Of a DNA stretch of 8,668 nt, positions 1-6,450 are shown piece after piece. The stretch spans positions 1-8,668 of the forward strand of contig JAKFWE010000065.1 of NCBI GenBank assembly GCA_021732895.1, in the 5' to 3' direction. This DNA comes from Allobosea sp. (GTDB lineage: Bacteria; Pseudomonadota; Alphaproteobacteria; Rhizobiales; Beijerinckiaceae). The stretch's first letter is position 1; every line of letters begins with the position of its first letter. The notes under the pieces were generated by a model. It made no database searches and was not told where the DNA came from. It saw only the letters and a program-made list of their open reading frames with translations. Both the position numbers and the translations under genes were made by a program.

Positions 1-26
1 GGCGCTATCGCAACGGACGCCCCCTC

Positions 27-1235
27 ATGGACAGCGACAGCAAACGCCTCGCCGCGCTGAGCCGGCTTCTCGCCGAGGCGCATGCCCGGCTGGGCCTCAA
101 GCTCGGCTTCCGTCTGTGGGACGGCAGCCTCGTCCCGGCCGGCTGGCCGGCGGACGGACTTTCGATCGGCATCGCCGATTCCGGCGCGGTTGCGGCGCTG
201 CTGCGCAAGCCGAAGCTGGACACCCTGCTGAACCTGCACATTTCGGGCCGGATCGCGATCCTCAACGGATCGATCTTCGACCTCGCCGCGGCGCGGCCGG
301 ACGGCAAGGTCGGCCGGCTTGCGCGCGGCATTCCCAAGGCCATGGCGTTCGATGTGGTGCGCCGCTTCCTCTTCGCACCGGGATCGGCGCCCGCCGCCGT
401 GGCGCACCGCAAGGGCGACGAGATCGACCGCGACGGCGCGCCGGCGACCAACAAGGCCAATGTCGCCTACCATTACGACGTCTCGAACGCCTTCTACCGG
501 CTCTTCCTCGACGAGGAGATGGTCTACACCTGCGCCTATTTCACCGAGGACCATGGCGATCTCGACCGCGCCCAGCGCGACAAGCTCGACATGATCTGCC
601 GCAAGCTGCGCCTGAAGCCGGGCGACCGCTTTCTCGATATCGGCTGCGGCTGGGGCGCGCTCGTCTGTCATGCCGCGCAGCATTACGGCGTCGAGGCCCA
701 TGGCGTGACGCTGGCCGAGGAGCAGCTCAAGCTGGCCCGGGAAAAGGTCGAGCGGCTCGGCCTGCGGGACCGCGTCACGCTGCATCTGAAGGACTTCACC
801 CAGATGGAGGGGGAGTTCGACAAGATCTCCTCGATCGGCATGTTCGAGCATGTCGGCATCGCCAACCATCCCGACTATTTCCGCGCGGTGAACCGGCTGC
901 TGCGGCCGCGGGGCCTATACCTGCACCACGCCATCTCGCGCCGCGCCAAGAAGACCGACAAGGCTTTCCGGCGGATGCCGCCCGAATATCGCGCGCTGGT
1001 GCGCTACATCTTTCCGGGCGGCGAGCTCGACCATCTCGGCATGTCGATCGCTAATCTCGAGCGCTTCGGCTTCGAGGTCCATGACGTCGAGGGCTGGCGC
1101 GAGCACTACCAGCGCACGACCCGGCTGTGGTGGGAGCGCCTGACCGCGCGTCGGGCCGAGGCGGAAGCCGAGATCGGCGAGGAGCGCACGCGGATGTGGC
1201 TGCTCTACCTCGCCGGCTGCTCGCTCGCCTTCTAG
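27..1235 (+). CDS. cfa: Cyclopropane-fatty-acyl-phospholipid synthase-like SAM methyltransferase, cut short by an in-frame TAG
   Basis: The family adds a methylene group from S-adenosylmethionine to unsaturated acyl chains of membrane phospholipids, at the membrane surface. The frame encodes 402 residues. An N-terminal helical region (about 1-140) resembles that of alphaproteobacterial CFA synthases. The Rossmann methyltransferase domain follows, with SAM motif I FLDIGCGWG at 202-210. By alignment from memory, Cys169 (YTCAYF), Glu274 (FEHVG) and Tyr394 (MWLLYLAGC) match the E. coli bicarbonate/active-site residues Cys139, Glu239 and Tyr317, and a His-His pair follows in LYLHHAIS. The TAG at 1233-1235 falls just after the helix carrying Tyr394. 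The same frame then continues with family-like sequence for 31 codons, so the protein should be about 434 residues. Position 27 is the first ATG, but the frame is open to the window edge and no clear ribosome site is seen, so the true start may lie upstream. Family assignment is firm; activity of the truncated product is doubtful. Confidence 0.88.
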   Translation: MDSDSKRLAALSRLLAEAHARLGLKLGFRLWDGSLVPAGWPADGLSIGIADSGAVAALLRKPKLDTLLNLHISGRIAILNGSIFDLAAARPDGKVGRLARGIPKAMAFDVVRRFLFAPGSAPAAVAHRKGDEIDRDGAPATNKANVAYHYDVSNAFYRLFLDEEMVYTCAYFTEDHGDLDRAQRDKLDMICRKLRLKPGDRFLDIGCGWGALVCHAAQHYGVEAHGVTLAEEQLKLAREKVERLGLRDRVTLHLKDFTQMEGEFDKISSIGMFEHVGIANHPDYFRAVNRLLRPRGLYLHHAISRRAKKTDKAFRRMPPEYRALVRYIFPGGELDHLGMSIANLERFGFEVHDVEGWREHYQRTTRLWWERLTARRAEAEAEIGEERTRMWLLYLAGCSLAF

Positions 1236-1331
1236 CGCGGCGGCGCGCTGGTCAACCAGACGCTGGTCTCCAAGCGTCGCAAGGGACCCTCGGGACTGCC
1301 GCTGAGTCGGGCGGATCTTTATGAGCAGTAG
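1236..1331 (+). pseudogene. Severed C-terminal end of the CFA synthase-like gene
   Basis: Read in the same frame as the upstream gene after its TAG, this stretch gives 31 codons (RGGALVNQTLVSKRR..., ending SRADLYEQ) and then a second TAG at 1329-1331. It fits the usual C-terminus of this methyltransferase group: E. coli Cfa also has an ALN/QxxxSR-like final strand at this place, and relatives end in a GPSGLP...RADLY motif. No start codon or ribosome site precedes it, so it would be translated only by read-through. The final strand normally completes the Rossmann sheet. The absence of any frameshift suggests a single recent base change or a base-call error. Confidence 0.75.
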
Positions 1332-1336
1332 GCGAT

Positions 1337-1390
1337 GGGCAGTCGGGACAATTCGCAGCCCGACCGCCGACTGCCTGTTGCCGACTGCCC
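1337..1390. terminator. Alternative hairpins between convergent genes, possible shared terminator
   Basis: GGGCAGTCGG at 1337-1346 is exactly complementary to CCGACTGCCC at 1381-1390. Nine bases of it also pair with a second copy, CCGACTGCC, at 1367-1375. One left arm can therefore form either of two hairpins, with loops of about 20 or 34 bases. The stretch lies between the end of the CFA synthase remnant and the end of the DUF2853 gene, where a bidirectional terminator would be expected. There is no clear T-run after either arm and the loops are long, so the role is a guess. Confidence 0.3.
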
Positions 1391-1394
1391 TCGG

Positions 1395-1712
1395 TCACTT
1401 CTTCACAAACAGGTCCAGCTTGCCGTAATGCTCGGCCAGCAAATAATAGAATGTCAGGCGAGATTTGGTCTTGTCGGACTTCATGTGCTCGCAGATCGCC
1501 TTGATCGAGGCGTCGAGATCGGCGGTGGTCAGGCCGAGCTTCTTCTTCAGGAAGTTGTCGCGGACACGCGCGAGCTAGGTGGCGTAGGAACAGGCGACAT
1601 ACCGTGTGTCGGCCTTGCCCATCACCAGCGCATAGGATTTCGTCATGCCGGCGAAAGCCGCTTCGTTGACCGGCTTCTTGGCGAATTTCTTGACGTCGGC
1701 AAGATGATCCAT
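1395..1712 (-). pseudogene. DUF2853 family protein gene interrupted by an in-frame TAG
   Basis: On the minus strand an ATG at 1712-1710 opens a 106-codon frame ending in TGA at 1397-1395. A single TAG at 1577-1575 interrupts it at codon 46. It begins MDHLADVKKFAKK and passes through YVACSYAT. After the stop it resumes with LARVRDNFLKKKLGL, MKSDKTKSRLTFYYLLAE and HYGKLDLFVKK. These are typical of DUF2853, small soluble proteins of about 100 residues and unknown function. Relatives usually read CSD..ELxRVR here, so TAG replaces an expected Glu codon (GAG), and the Tyr four codons earlier replaces a usual Asp. A good ribosome site (AGAGGGG, about 6 bases before the ATG) shows that the start is intact. 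Without read-through only 45 residues are made. It converges on the CFA synthase-like gene. Family recognition is from memory but distinctive. Confidence 0.82.
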
Positions 1713-1954
1713 CGGTAGCCCCTCTTGAGCCCGGAGCGACGGCGCCGGGCGGGTTTGATGTCGCGCTCGTGATTGTTAACGCGCTTTTTTGTCGCAGGCG
1801 AGAGGCGAAAGCCGCGCCGGCGCGCTTTTTGACAGGTCGCTCCCGAATGCGGGCGATGCGCCTGCGGGATGGGCGCTCCCGCAACGGGGCGGGTTGAGCC
1901 GGGCGGCGCGAGATGATGCGATGCAGCGTGGACGCGGCCGGAGTTCTTGACGCG

Positions 1955-2902
1955 ATGAAGCCGACGATCCTGATGGTTCCGCGCCTGCCGGCTCCGCTGG
2001 TGGCGCGGCTGAGCGAGCGCTACACCGTGCTCGGGCCGCTGGAACGCTCCGCGCCCGACGCGCTGCCGGCCGGGGCCCGCGCGGTGCAGGCCCTGCTCAC
2101 CGTCGGCAGCCAGAAAACGGATGCGGCGCTGATCGACGCCTTGCCGGCGCTGCGCCTGATCGCCTGCTACGGGACCGGCGTCGAGGGCGTCGACGGGGCT
2201 CATGCCAAGGCGCGCGGCGTGGCGCTGACGAACGCGGCCGACGCCAACGCCGCCAGCGTCGCCGAATTCGCGATCGGGCTCCTGCTCGCCAGCGCGCGCC
2301 AGATCGGCCAGGGCGACCGGCTGGTCCGCGCCGGGCGCTGGCGGGGCAACGCGATCCAGCGCATGCCGGTCGCGCCCGGGCTCACCGGGCGCAGGCTCGG
2401 AATCTACGGGCTCGGCGCGATCGGGACGCGGATCGCCAGCCTGGCGACGGCCTTCGGGATGGAGATCGGCTATCACAACCGCTCGCGCCGCGCGGATGTG
2501 GATTATGCCTATCACGACAGCCTGCTCGGCCTGGCCGGTTGGTGCGACATGCTGATGGTCGCCGCGCGCGCCGGCGCCGGGAACCGGCATGCGGTCGATG
2601 CCGCGGTGCTGGCGGCGCTCGGCCCGCAAGGTTATCTCGTCAACATCTCGCGCGGCAGCGCCATCGACGAGACGGCGCTGTGCGAGGCGCTGGAGCAGGG
2701 CGTGATCGCCGGGGCGGCGCTCGACGTCTACGAGCACGAGCCGCATGTGCCGGACCGTCTCAAGGCGATCGAGACCGTGGTGCTGACGCCCCATATTGGG
2801 GCCAACGCCGATCAGGCCCAGCAGGCCCAGCAGGACCTGATGGTCGGCAATATCGACGCGCTTTTCGCGGGCGCGCCGCTGCTCTCGCCGGTGGCGCTGT
2901 GA
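1955..2902 (+). CDS. D-2-hydroxyacid dehydrogenase, NAD(P)-binding (glyoxylate/hydroxypyruvate reductase-like)
   Basis: Cytoplasmic oxidoreductase of the D-isomer-specific 2-hydroxyacid dehydrogenase family, which reduces 2-keto acids (glyoxylate, hydroxypyruvate, 2-ketogluconate and similar) with NADH or NADPH. The 315 residues match the usual length. The N-terminal catalytic domain contains LIACYGTGVEGVD. The dinucleotide-binding fold has GLGAIG at 152-157. The catalytic trio is Arg233 (NISRGS), Glu262 (YEHEP) and His280 (TPHIG). The Arg-Glu spacing of 29 equals that of E. coli PGDH and of D-lactate dehydrogenase. I chose ATG 1955 because the protein then starts MKPTILMVPRLP, as relatives do, with a GGAG 11 bases upstream. 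ATG 1913 in the same frame would add 14 residues that do not look like the family. The substrate cannot be told from sequence. It stands alone: its upstream neighbour is divergent, and the downstream L,D-transpeptidase converges with a 7-base gap. Confidence 0.92.
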   Translation: MKPTILMVPRLPAPLVARLSERYTVLGPLERSAPDALPAGARAVQALLTVGSQKTDAALIDALPALRLIACYGTGVEGVDGAHAKARGVALTNAADANAASVAEFAIGLLLASARQIGQGDRLVRAGRWRGNAIQRMPVAPGLTGRRLGIYGLGAIGTRIASLATAFGMEIGYHNRSRRADVDYAYHDSLLGLAGWCDMLMVAARAGAGNRHAVDAAVLAALGPQGYLVNISRGSAIDETALCEALEQGVIAGAALDVYEHEPHVPDRLKAIETVVLTPHIGANADQAQQAQQDLMVGNIDALFAGAPLLSPVAL

Positions 2903-2909
2903 GCCCGCA

Positions 2910-3440
2910 TCAGGGCAGGACCACGACAGGCGTGCCCATGCGGACGCGCGGGTAGAGGTCGATGACGTCGCGGTTGTGCATCCGGAAGCAGCCATAGGAG
3001 GCGGCCGTGCCGATCGTGCCCGGCATGTTGGTCCCGTGAATGGCGTATTGGCCGCCCGGTCCGAGCCCGATGACGCGCGCGCCCATCGGATTGCGCGGCG
3101 AGCCGCCGGGGATCAGGTCCGGAAGCGAGGGTCGGTCGCGCTTCACCGAGGCCGGCGGGCTCCAGGCTGGCTCGACAGCCAGTTCCTCGACATATTTCAC
3201 GCCGCGCCACTGCTTGCCGGCCTTGCCGACGGCGATGGTGTAGGCGATCGCCTCGCCCGGCGCGGTGACGAAATAGAGCCGGCGCTGGCCCGTGCGGATC
3301 ACGATTGTGCCGGGGTGGTAGCGCGCGTCCGGCGCGGCCACGATTTCGCGGGCGGCGGCGGGATCGCCCTGAAAGGCGAAACCGAGCAGCGAGAACGCGC
3401 CCGCGGCGAACGCGGCGATCGGTTTCCGGCGTCGGGTCAT
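2910..3440 (-). CDS. L,D-transpeptidase, YkuD/ErfK family, exported
   Basis: Periplasmic enzyme that uses a catalytic cysteine to make 3-3 peptidoglycan cross-links or to attach outer-membrane proteins to peptidoglycan. The protein has 176 residues. It starts with a basic stretch (MTRRRK), a hydrophobic segment to about residue 24 and an AAA/R site near 30, which together form a Sec signal peptide. The YkuD domain fills the rest, with His135 (YAIHGTN) and the SxGCxRM motif giving Ser148, Gly150, catalytic Cys151 and Arg153. The start at 3440 is favoured by an AGGGAGAG ribosome site about 7 bases upstream and by the signal peptide; longer readings of the frame run into antisense of hmuV. The gene follows hmuV on the same strand after 104 bases, so it may have its own promoter there. 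No functional tie to heme uptake is evident. In rhizobial relatives such enzymes fix outer-membrane beta-barrels to the wall; whether this one does is unknown. Confidence 0.93.
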   Translation of the reverse strand: MTRRRKPIAAFAAGAFSLLGFAFQGDPAAAREIVAAPDARYHPGTIVIRTGQRRLYFVTAPGEAIAYTIAVGKAGKQWRGVKYVEELAVEPAWSPPASVKRDRPSLPDLIPGGSPRNPMGARVIGLGPGGQYAIHGTNMPGTIGTAASYGCFRMHNRDVIDLYPRVRMGTPVVVLP

Positions 3441-3520
3441 CGCGGCTCTCCCTGTGGAATTCCGCGAGAGTTGTCGCGCGGCAGCCATGAAGCGCCGGTT
3501 GAGCGACATGGTGAAGCTCG

Positions 3521-3546
3521 GATTCAGGATGAATCGGCTGTGAATC
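3521..3546. promoter_or_regulatory. Cluster of three GANTC sites with a GATTCA-GGA-TGAATC dyad
   Basis: GATTCA at 3521-3526 and TGAATC at 3530-3535 form a perfect dyad with a 3-base centre. A second TGAATC lies at 3541-3546, overlapping the hmuV stop codon. Each contains GANTC, the methylation target of the alphaproteobacterial cell-cycle methyltransferase CcrM. By eye only about a dozen GANTC sites occur in the whole window, so three in 26 bases stand out. The cluster lies 80-105 bases upstream of the L,D-transpeptidase start, a reasonable place for a promoter or operator. The dyad could instead be a binding site for an unknown repressor, or a small hairpin. Confidence 0.4.
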
Positions 3547-4387
3547 AGGGCGTTGCGGCGGCTTGCCGGTGCTGTTGCGGCAGCAGGAACGGCAGATTCT
3601 GCGGCGGCGGCCGGCCGAGGCCGAGATCGACGTCGAACACCCTGCGCAGCAGCGCGTCGTCCAGCGTCGCGGCCGGGGCTCCCTGCGCGACGATTTCGCC
3701 TGCGTCCATGACCACCAGCCGGTCGGCATAGGTCAGGGCCAGGTTGATGTCGTGAAGCACGATCAGCACGGCCGCCCCGCGCGCCGCGATCATCCGCGCC
3801 ATGTCGAGCAGAGCCAGTTGGTGGCTCAGGTCGAGATTGGCGATCGGCTCGTCGAGGAACAGCGCCTGGCGCGTGGCGAGACTTCGCCCAGCTTCGAGCT
3901 GGCACAGCGCGCGGGCGAACTGGACGCGCTGCTGCTCGCCGCCGGACAGGGTCTGGTAGGGACGAGCCGCCAGATCGAGGACGCCGGCCGCGAGAAGGCA
4001 CCCGCCGATCAGCGCCTCGCGGCGGGCTCGCGGCAGCGCCCGCCCGACGCCGTCGACGCCGAGCCGCGCCACCTCGAGCACGCTGAACGGGAAGGCGAGC
4101 CGCGCTTGCTGCGCCATCACCGCGCGCTGGCAGGCAAGCCGCCAGGGCGGGATCGACGCGAGCGCCGCGCCCTCCAGTGTGACCACGCCGGCGGTCGGCT
4201 TCGCCTCGCCGGTGAGCAGCCTGAGCAGGGTCGATTTGCCGGCCCCGTTCGGCCCGATCAGGATCGTGGTCTCGCCGGCGCGCAGATCGAGACTGGCGCG
4301 GCTGACGAGGTGGCGGCCGCCGGCGACGAAGCCGAGGTCGCGGCCGCTGACCAGCGGGCGGGCCGCCTCGTCAGATCTCGACGACAT
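3545..4387 (-). CDS. hmuV: Heme ABC transporter ATP-binding protein HmuV
   Basis: Cytoplasmic ATPase subunit that powers heme import through HmuU. The 280 residues carry all the ABC motifs. Walker A GPNGAGKST is at 45-53, the Q-loop region MAQQA at 91-95, the signature LSGGEQQ at 147-153, Walker B LFLDEP at 176-181, the D-loop Asn-Leu-Asp at 184-186, and the switch His212 in VLHDIN. The stretch after the signature (LEAGRSLATRQALFLDEP) carries the insert typical of HmuV relative to other siderophore-type ATPases. The C-terminal tail is rich in Pro and Gln. The ATG at 4387 overlaps the end of hmuU by 17 bases, and a GAGG lies about 9 bases upstream, so the two are translationally coupled. Position as last gene of hmuTUV supports the specificity; motifs alone would also fit vitamin B12 or siderophore transporters. 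Confidence 0.93.
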   Translation of the reverse strand: MSSRSDEAARPLVSGRDLGFVAGGRHLVSRASLDLRAGETTILIGPNGAGKSTLLRLLTGEAKPTAGVVTLEGAALASIPPWRLACQRAVMAQQARLAFPFSVLEVARLGVDGVGRALPRARREALIGGCLLAAGVLDLAARPYQTLSGGEQQRVQFARALCQLEAGRSLATRQALFLDEPIANLDLSHQLALLDMARMIAARGAAVLIVLHDINLALTYADRLVVMDAGEIVAQGAPAATLDDALLRRVFDVDLGLGRPPPQNLPFLLPQQHRQAAATP

Positions 4388-5477
4388 GCGCGCGCCTCAG
4401 CAGAAGCCAGAGGAAGAAGGGTGCGCCCATCGCGGCGGTGACGATGCCCAGCGGCAGTTCGGCCGGGCTCACGACGAGACGGGCGACGATGTCGGCGGCG
4501 ACGAGCAGGGTCGCGCCGCCGAGCGCCGAAAGCGGCAGCAGCAGCCGGTGGTCGGGGCCGAGCGCCAGCCGGATCAGATGCGGCACGACGATGCCGACGA
4601 AGCCGATCACGCCGGCCGCCGCGACGCTCGCCCCGACCGCGAGCGCGACCAGAACGATCGCGAGCGCCTTGATCCTCTGCACCGGGACGCCGAGATGGAA
4701 GGCCTCGGCCTCGCCCAGCATCAGCCCGTTCAGGCCGCGCGCCAGCAGCGGCAAGGCGAAGAGAAGCGGGAGGATGATCGGCGCGACCGCCGCGAGCTTG
4801 GTCCAGCTCGCTCCGCCGAGGCTGCCGAGCGACCAGAACGTCAGGTCGCGCAGTTGCCGGTCGTCGGAGATGAACGCGAGCAGCCCGGTCAGCGCGCCCG
4901 CGAGCGCGCCCAGCGCGACGCCGGCGAGCAGCATGGTGGCGACGGAGGTGCGGCCCCGGCGCGTCGCGATCAGATAGAGCAGCAGCGTCGAGATCAGCCC
5001 GCCGCAGAACGCGCCGAAGGGTAGGACCGCGAAGGGCAGCCGCGCCGCCGCGCCGCCGAGGAGCCGGTCGCCGAGCACGATCGTGGCGGCGGCGGCGAGC
5101 CCGGCGCCGGCCGAGACGCCGACAAGGCCGGGGTCGGCCAGCGGGTTGCGGAACAGCCCCTGCATCAGCGCCCCGGACACCGCGAGCCCGGCCCCGACCA
5201 GCAGGCCGAGCAGCACGCGCGGCAGGCGAATGTTGAGCACCACGAGCGCCTCTCGACCGTCCAGCGCGGCGTCGCCGCCGGTCAGGCGCGCCAGCAGGAT
5301 CCCGGCGACGCGGCCGGGCGGAATCGAGACCGCGCCGACGCCGACGCCCAGAAAGATCAGGGCGAGGCAGAGCGCGATCAGCCCGAGGATGACGAGCATG
5401 GCGTAGCGCCGGCGGCCGGCGGCGATGACGGTGAGCGCCGCGGCAGGCCCGGGCCTCGCGAGAGCGGCCTGCGTCAC
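4371..5477 (-). CDS. hmuU: Heme ABC transporter permease HmuU (FecCD family)
   Basis: Inner-membrane permease that, as a dimer, forms the heme channel between HmuT and HmuV. The 368 residues are strongly hydrophobic, with roughly nine or ten membrane segments starting near residue 27. FecCD landmarks are RLPRVLLG (84-91), FRNPLADPGLVGVSAGA (109-125), the cytoplasmic coupling region around LGEAEAFHLGV (254-264), GFVGIVVPHLIR (292-303) and ELPLGIVTAAMGAPFFLWLL (340-359). The chosen start is GTG at 5477, whose last bases overlap the hmuT stop as GTGA, a coupling arrangement that argues for it. A start at the internal ATG 5400 (residue 27) would leave a large gap after hmuT and is less likely. 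The length agrees with the family. Substrate is inferred from the neighbouring HmuT and the heme receptor. Confidence 0.93.
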   Translation of the reverse strand: MTQAALARPGPAAALTVIAAGRRRYAMLVILGLIALCLALIFLGVGVGAVSIPPGRVAGILLARLTGGDAALDGREALVVLNIRLPRVLLGLLVGAGLAVSGALMQGLFRNPLADPGLVGVSAGAGLAAAATIVLGDRLLGGAAARLPFAVLPFGAFCGGLISTLLLYLIATRRGRTSVATMLLAGVALGALAGALTGLLAFISDDRQLRDLTFWSLGSLGGASWTKLAAVAPIILPLLFALPLLARGLNGLMLGEAEAFHLGVPVQRIKALAIVLVALAVGASVAAAGVIGFVGIVVPHLIRLALGPDHRLLLPLSALGGATLLVAADIVARLVVSPAELPLGIVTAAMGAPFFLWLLLRRAHVVEI

Positions 5478-6430
5478 GGCGCGGCGGCCGTCTTGAGCGC
5501 CGGAATCGCGGCGTCGGGATAGAACGCCGCCATCAGGTCGCGCGCGGCCAGCGGCGCACGGGGTCCGAAGCCGAGCAGGTAGAGCCCGTCCATCCGCACG
5601 AGCGCCCGTGCGCCCGCAGCCGGCGTCGCCGAGAAGGCGGGCATGGCGAACAGCTCCTCCGGCGTCGCATCGTGGCCGCTGCTGTTGCGCATCATCAGCA
5701 CCACTTCCGGCGCCGCCGCGATCACCGCCTCGTCCGTCATCGGCTTGTAGCCTTCGACGCCGGCCGCGGCGTTGACGCCGCCGGCGAGGCGGATCATGGC
5801 GTCCGCCGTGCTGTTGGCCCCGCCGACCATGGTGCGCCCGTTCTGCAACGACAGCGCAAACAGCACCCGCCGCTTGCCGACGACCCTGGCGCGCAGCGCG
5901 GCGAGTTCCTCGAAGCCCGCCTGAACCGTCTCGGCCAGCCGTCGCGCCGGTTCGCTCGCGCCCGCGGCGGCGCCGATCGCCGCGATCCGCACGGCGACGC
6001 CCTGTTCGCTCAGGTCCTCGGGAATCGTGACGAGCCTGACGCCGGCCTCCTTCAGCAAGGCGATCGCGTCGGGCGGGCCCGCGCCCTCGATCGCGATGAC
6101 GAGCGAAGGCCTGAGCGAGAGGATGCCCTCGACGGAGAGCGCGCGGACATAGCCGACGCCGGGCTTGTCGCGCAGCGCCTCGGGCGGGAACTGGCTGGTG
6201 GTGTCGACGCCGACGATCCGGTCCTCGAGGCCTAGCGCGTAGAGCACCTCGGTGACGACGCCGCCGAGCGCGACGATCCGGTCGGATTTCTGCGCGACCA
6301 CAGGTCCGACAATGGCCCCGGGACCCGCAAATCCCGCCGCGGCCGCGAGCGTCAGGCCGACCGCCGCCAGGATTTCACGCCGGTCGGGGCGCGCCGTCTT
6401 GCGGAACGGAAGCTCAGGGCGGTCGGGCAT
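5474..6430 (-). CDS. hmuT: Periplasmic heme-binding protein HmuT
   Basis: Substrate-binding protein that takes heme from the outer-membrane receptor and delivers it to HmuUV. With the ATG at 6430 it has 318 residues. It begins with a charged region and then DRREILAAVG, a twin-arginine-like motif (residues 17-26), a hydrophobic stretch and AQ near 46-47 as export signal. The mature part opens RIVALGGVVTEVLYALG, typical of the cluster A-2 binding proteins. Tyr94 in GYVRALSVEGILSLRP aligns with the heme-ligating Tyr of ShuT, PhuT and HmuT, and GYKPM (227-231) is also a family landmark. A TTG at 6523 in the same frame would add 31 residues rich in Arg and Pro and would start inside a control palindrome, so I reject it. 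A GAGGA lies about 11 bases before the ATG. It is the first gene of the hmuTUV operon and diverges from the receptor gene. Expression is probably iron controlled. Confidence 0.92.
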   Translation of the reverse strand: MPDRPELPFRKTARPDRREILAAVGLTLAAAAGFAGPGAIVGPVVAQKSDRIVALGGVVTEVLYALGLEDRIVGVDTTSQFPPEALRDKPGVGYVRALSVEGILSLRPSLVIAIEGAGPPDAIALLKEAGVRLVTIPEDLSEQGVAVRIAAIGAAAGASEPARRLAETVQAGFEELAALRARVVGKRRVLFALSLQNGRTMVGGANSTADAMIRLAGGVNAAAGVEGYKPMTDEAVIAAAPEVVLMMRNSSGHDATPEELFAMPAFSATPAAGARALVRMDGLYLLGFGPRAPLAARDLMAAFYPDAAIPALKTAAAP

Positions 6431-6450
6431 GATGACGGGTTCCTCAGGTC

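Noticed and set aside
1233..1577. A new genetic code with TAG as Glu as a firm claim
   Set aside because: Only two cases, one apparent natural TAG terminator, and simple mutation or sequence error explains both; kept only as a testable alternative.
1335..1718. Open frame of 127 residues on the plus strand
   Set aside because: It is antisense to the DUF2853 reading, has no ribosome site of note and no recognisable domain.
1808..1860. Palindrome CGCGCCGGCGCG followed by T5 (1813-1830) and a TTGACA at 1829-1834, as terminator and promoter
   Set aside because: The palindrome has almost no loop and no plus-strand gene upstream to terminate, and no acceptable -10 lies 16-18 bases after the TTGACA.
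1252..1884. Open frame of 210 residues on the minus strand covering the DUF2853 region
   Set aside because: It is a shifted frame of the interrupted DUF2853 gene; its Arg/Gln/Glu-rich sequence has no family look, while the adjacent frame gives clear DUF2853 motifs on both sides of one TAG.
1913..1954. Upstream ATG for the 2-hydroxyacid dehydrogenase
   Set aside because: It adds 14 residues unlike the family N-terminus and has no better ribosome site; not strictly excluded.
2903..2916. GCCC-GCATCA-GGGC hairpin across the convergent stop codons
   Set aside because: Only four base pairs and no T-run; common by chance in GC-rich DNA.
1643..2995. Open frame of 450 residues on the minus strand opposite the 2-hydroxyacid dehydrogenase gene
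   Set aside because: Composition is Arg/Ala/Gly/Asp-rich low-complexity typical of antisense GC-rich DNA; the plus-strand frame has a complete cofactor site and catalytic trio.
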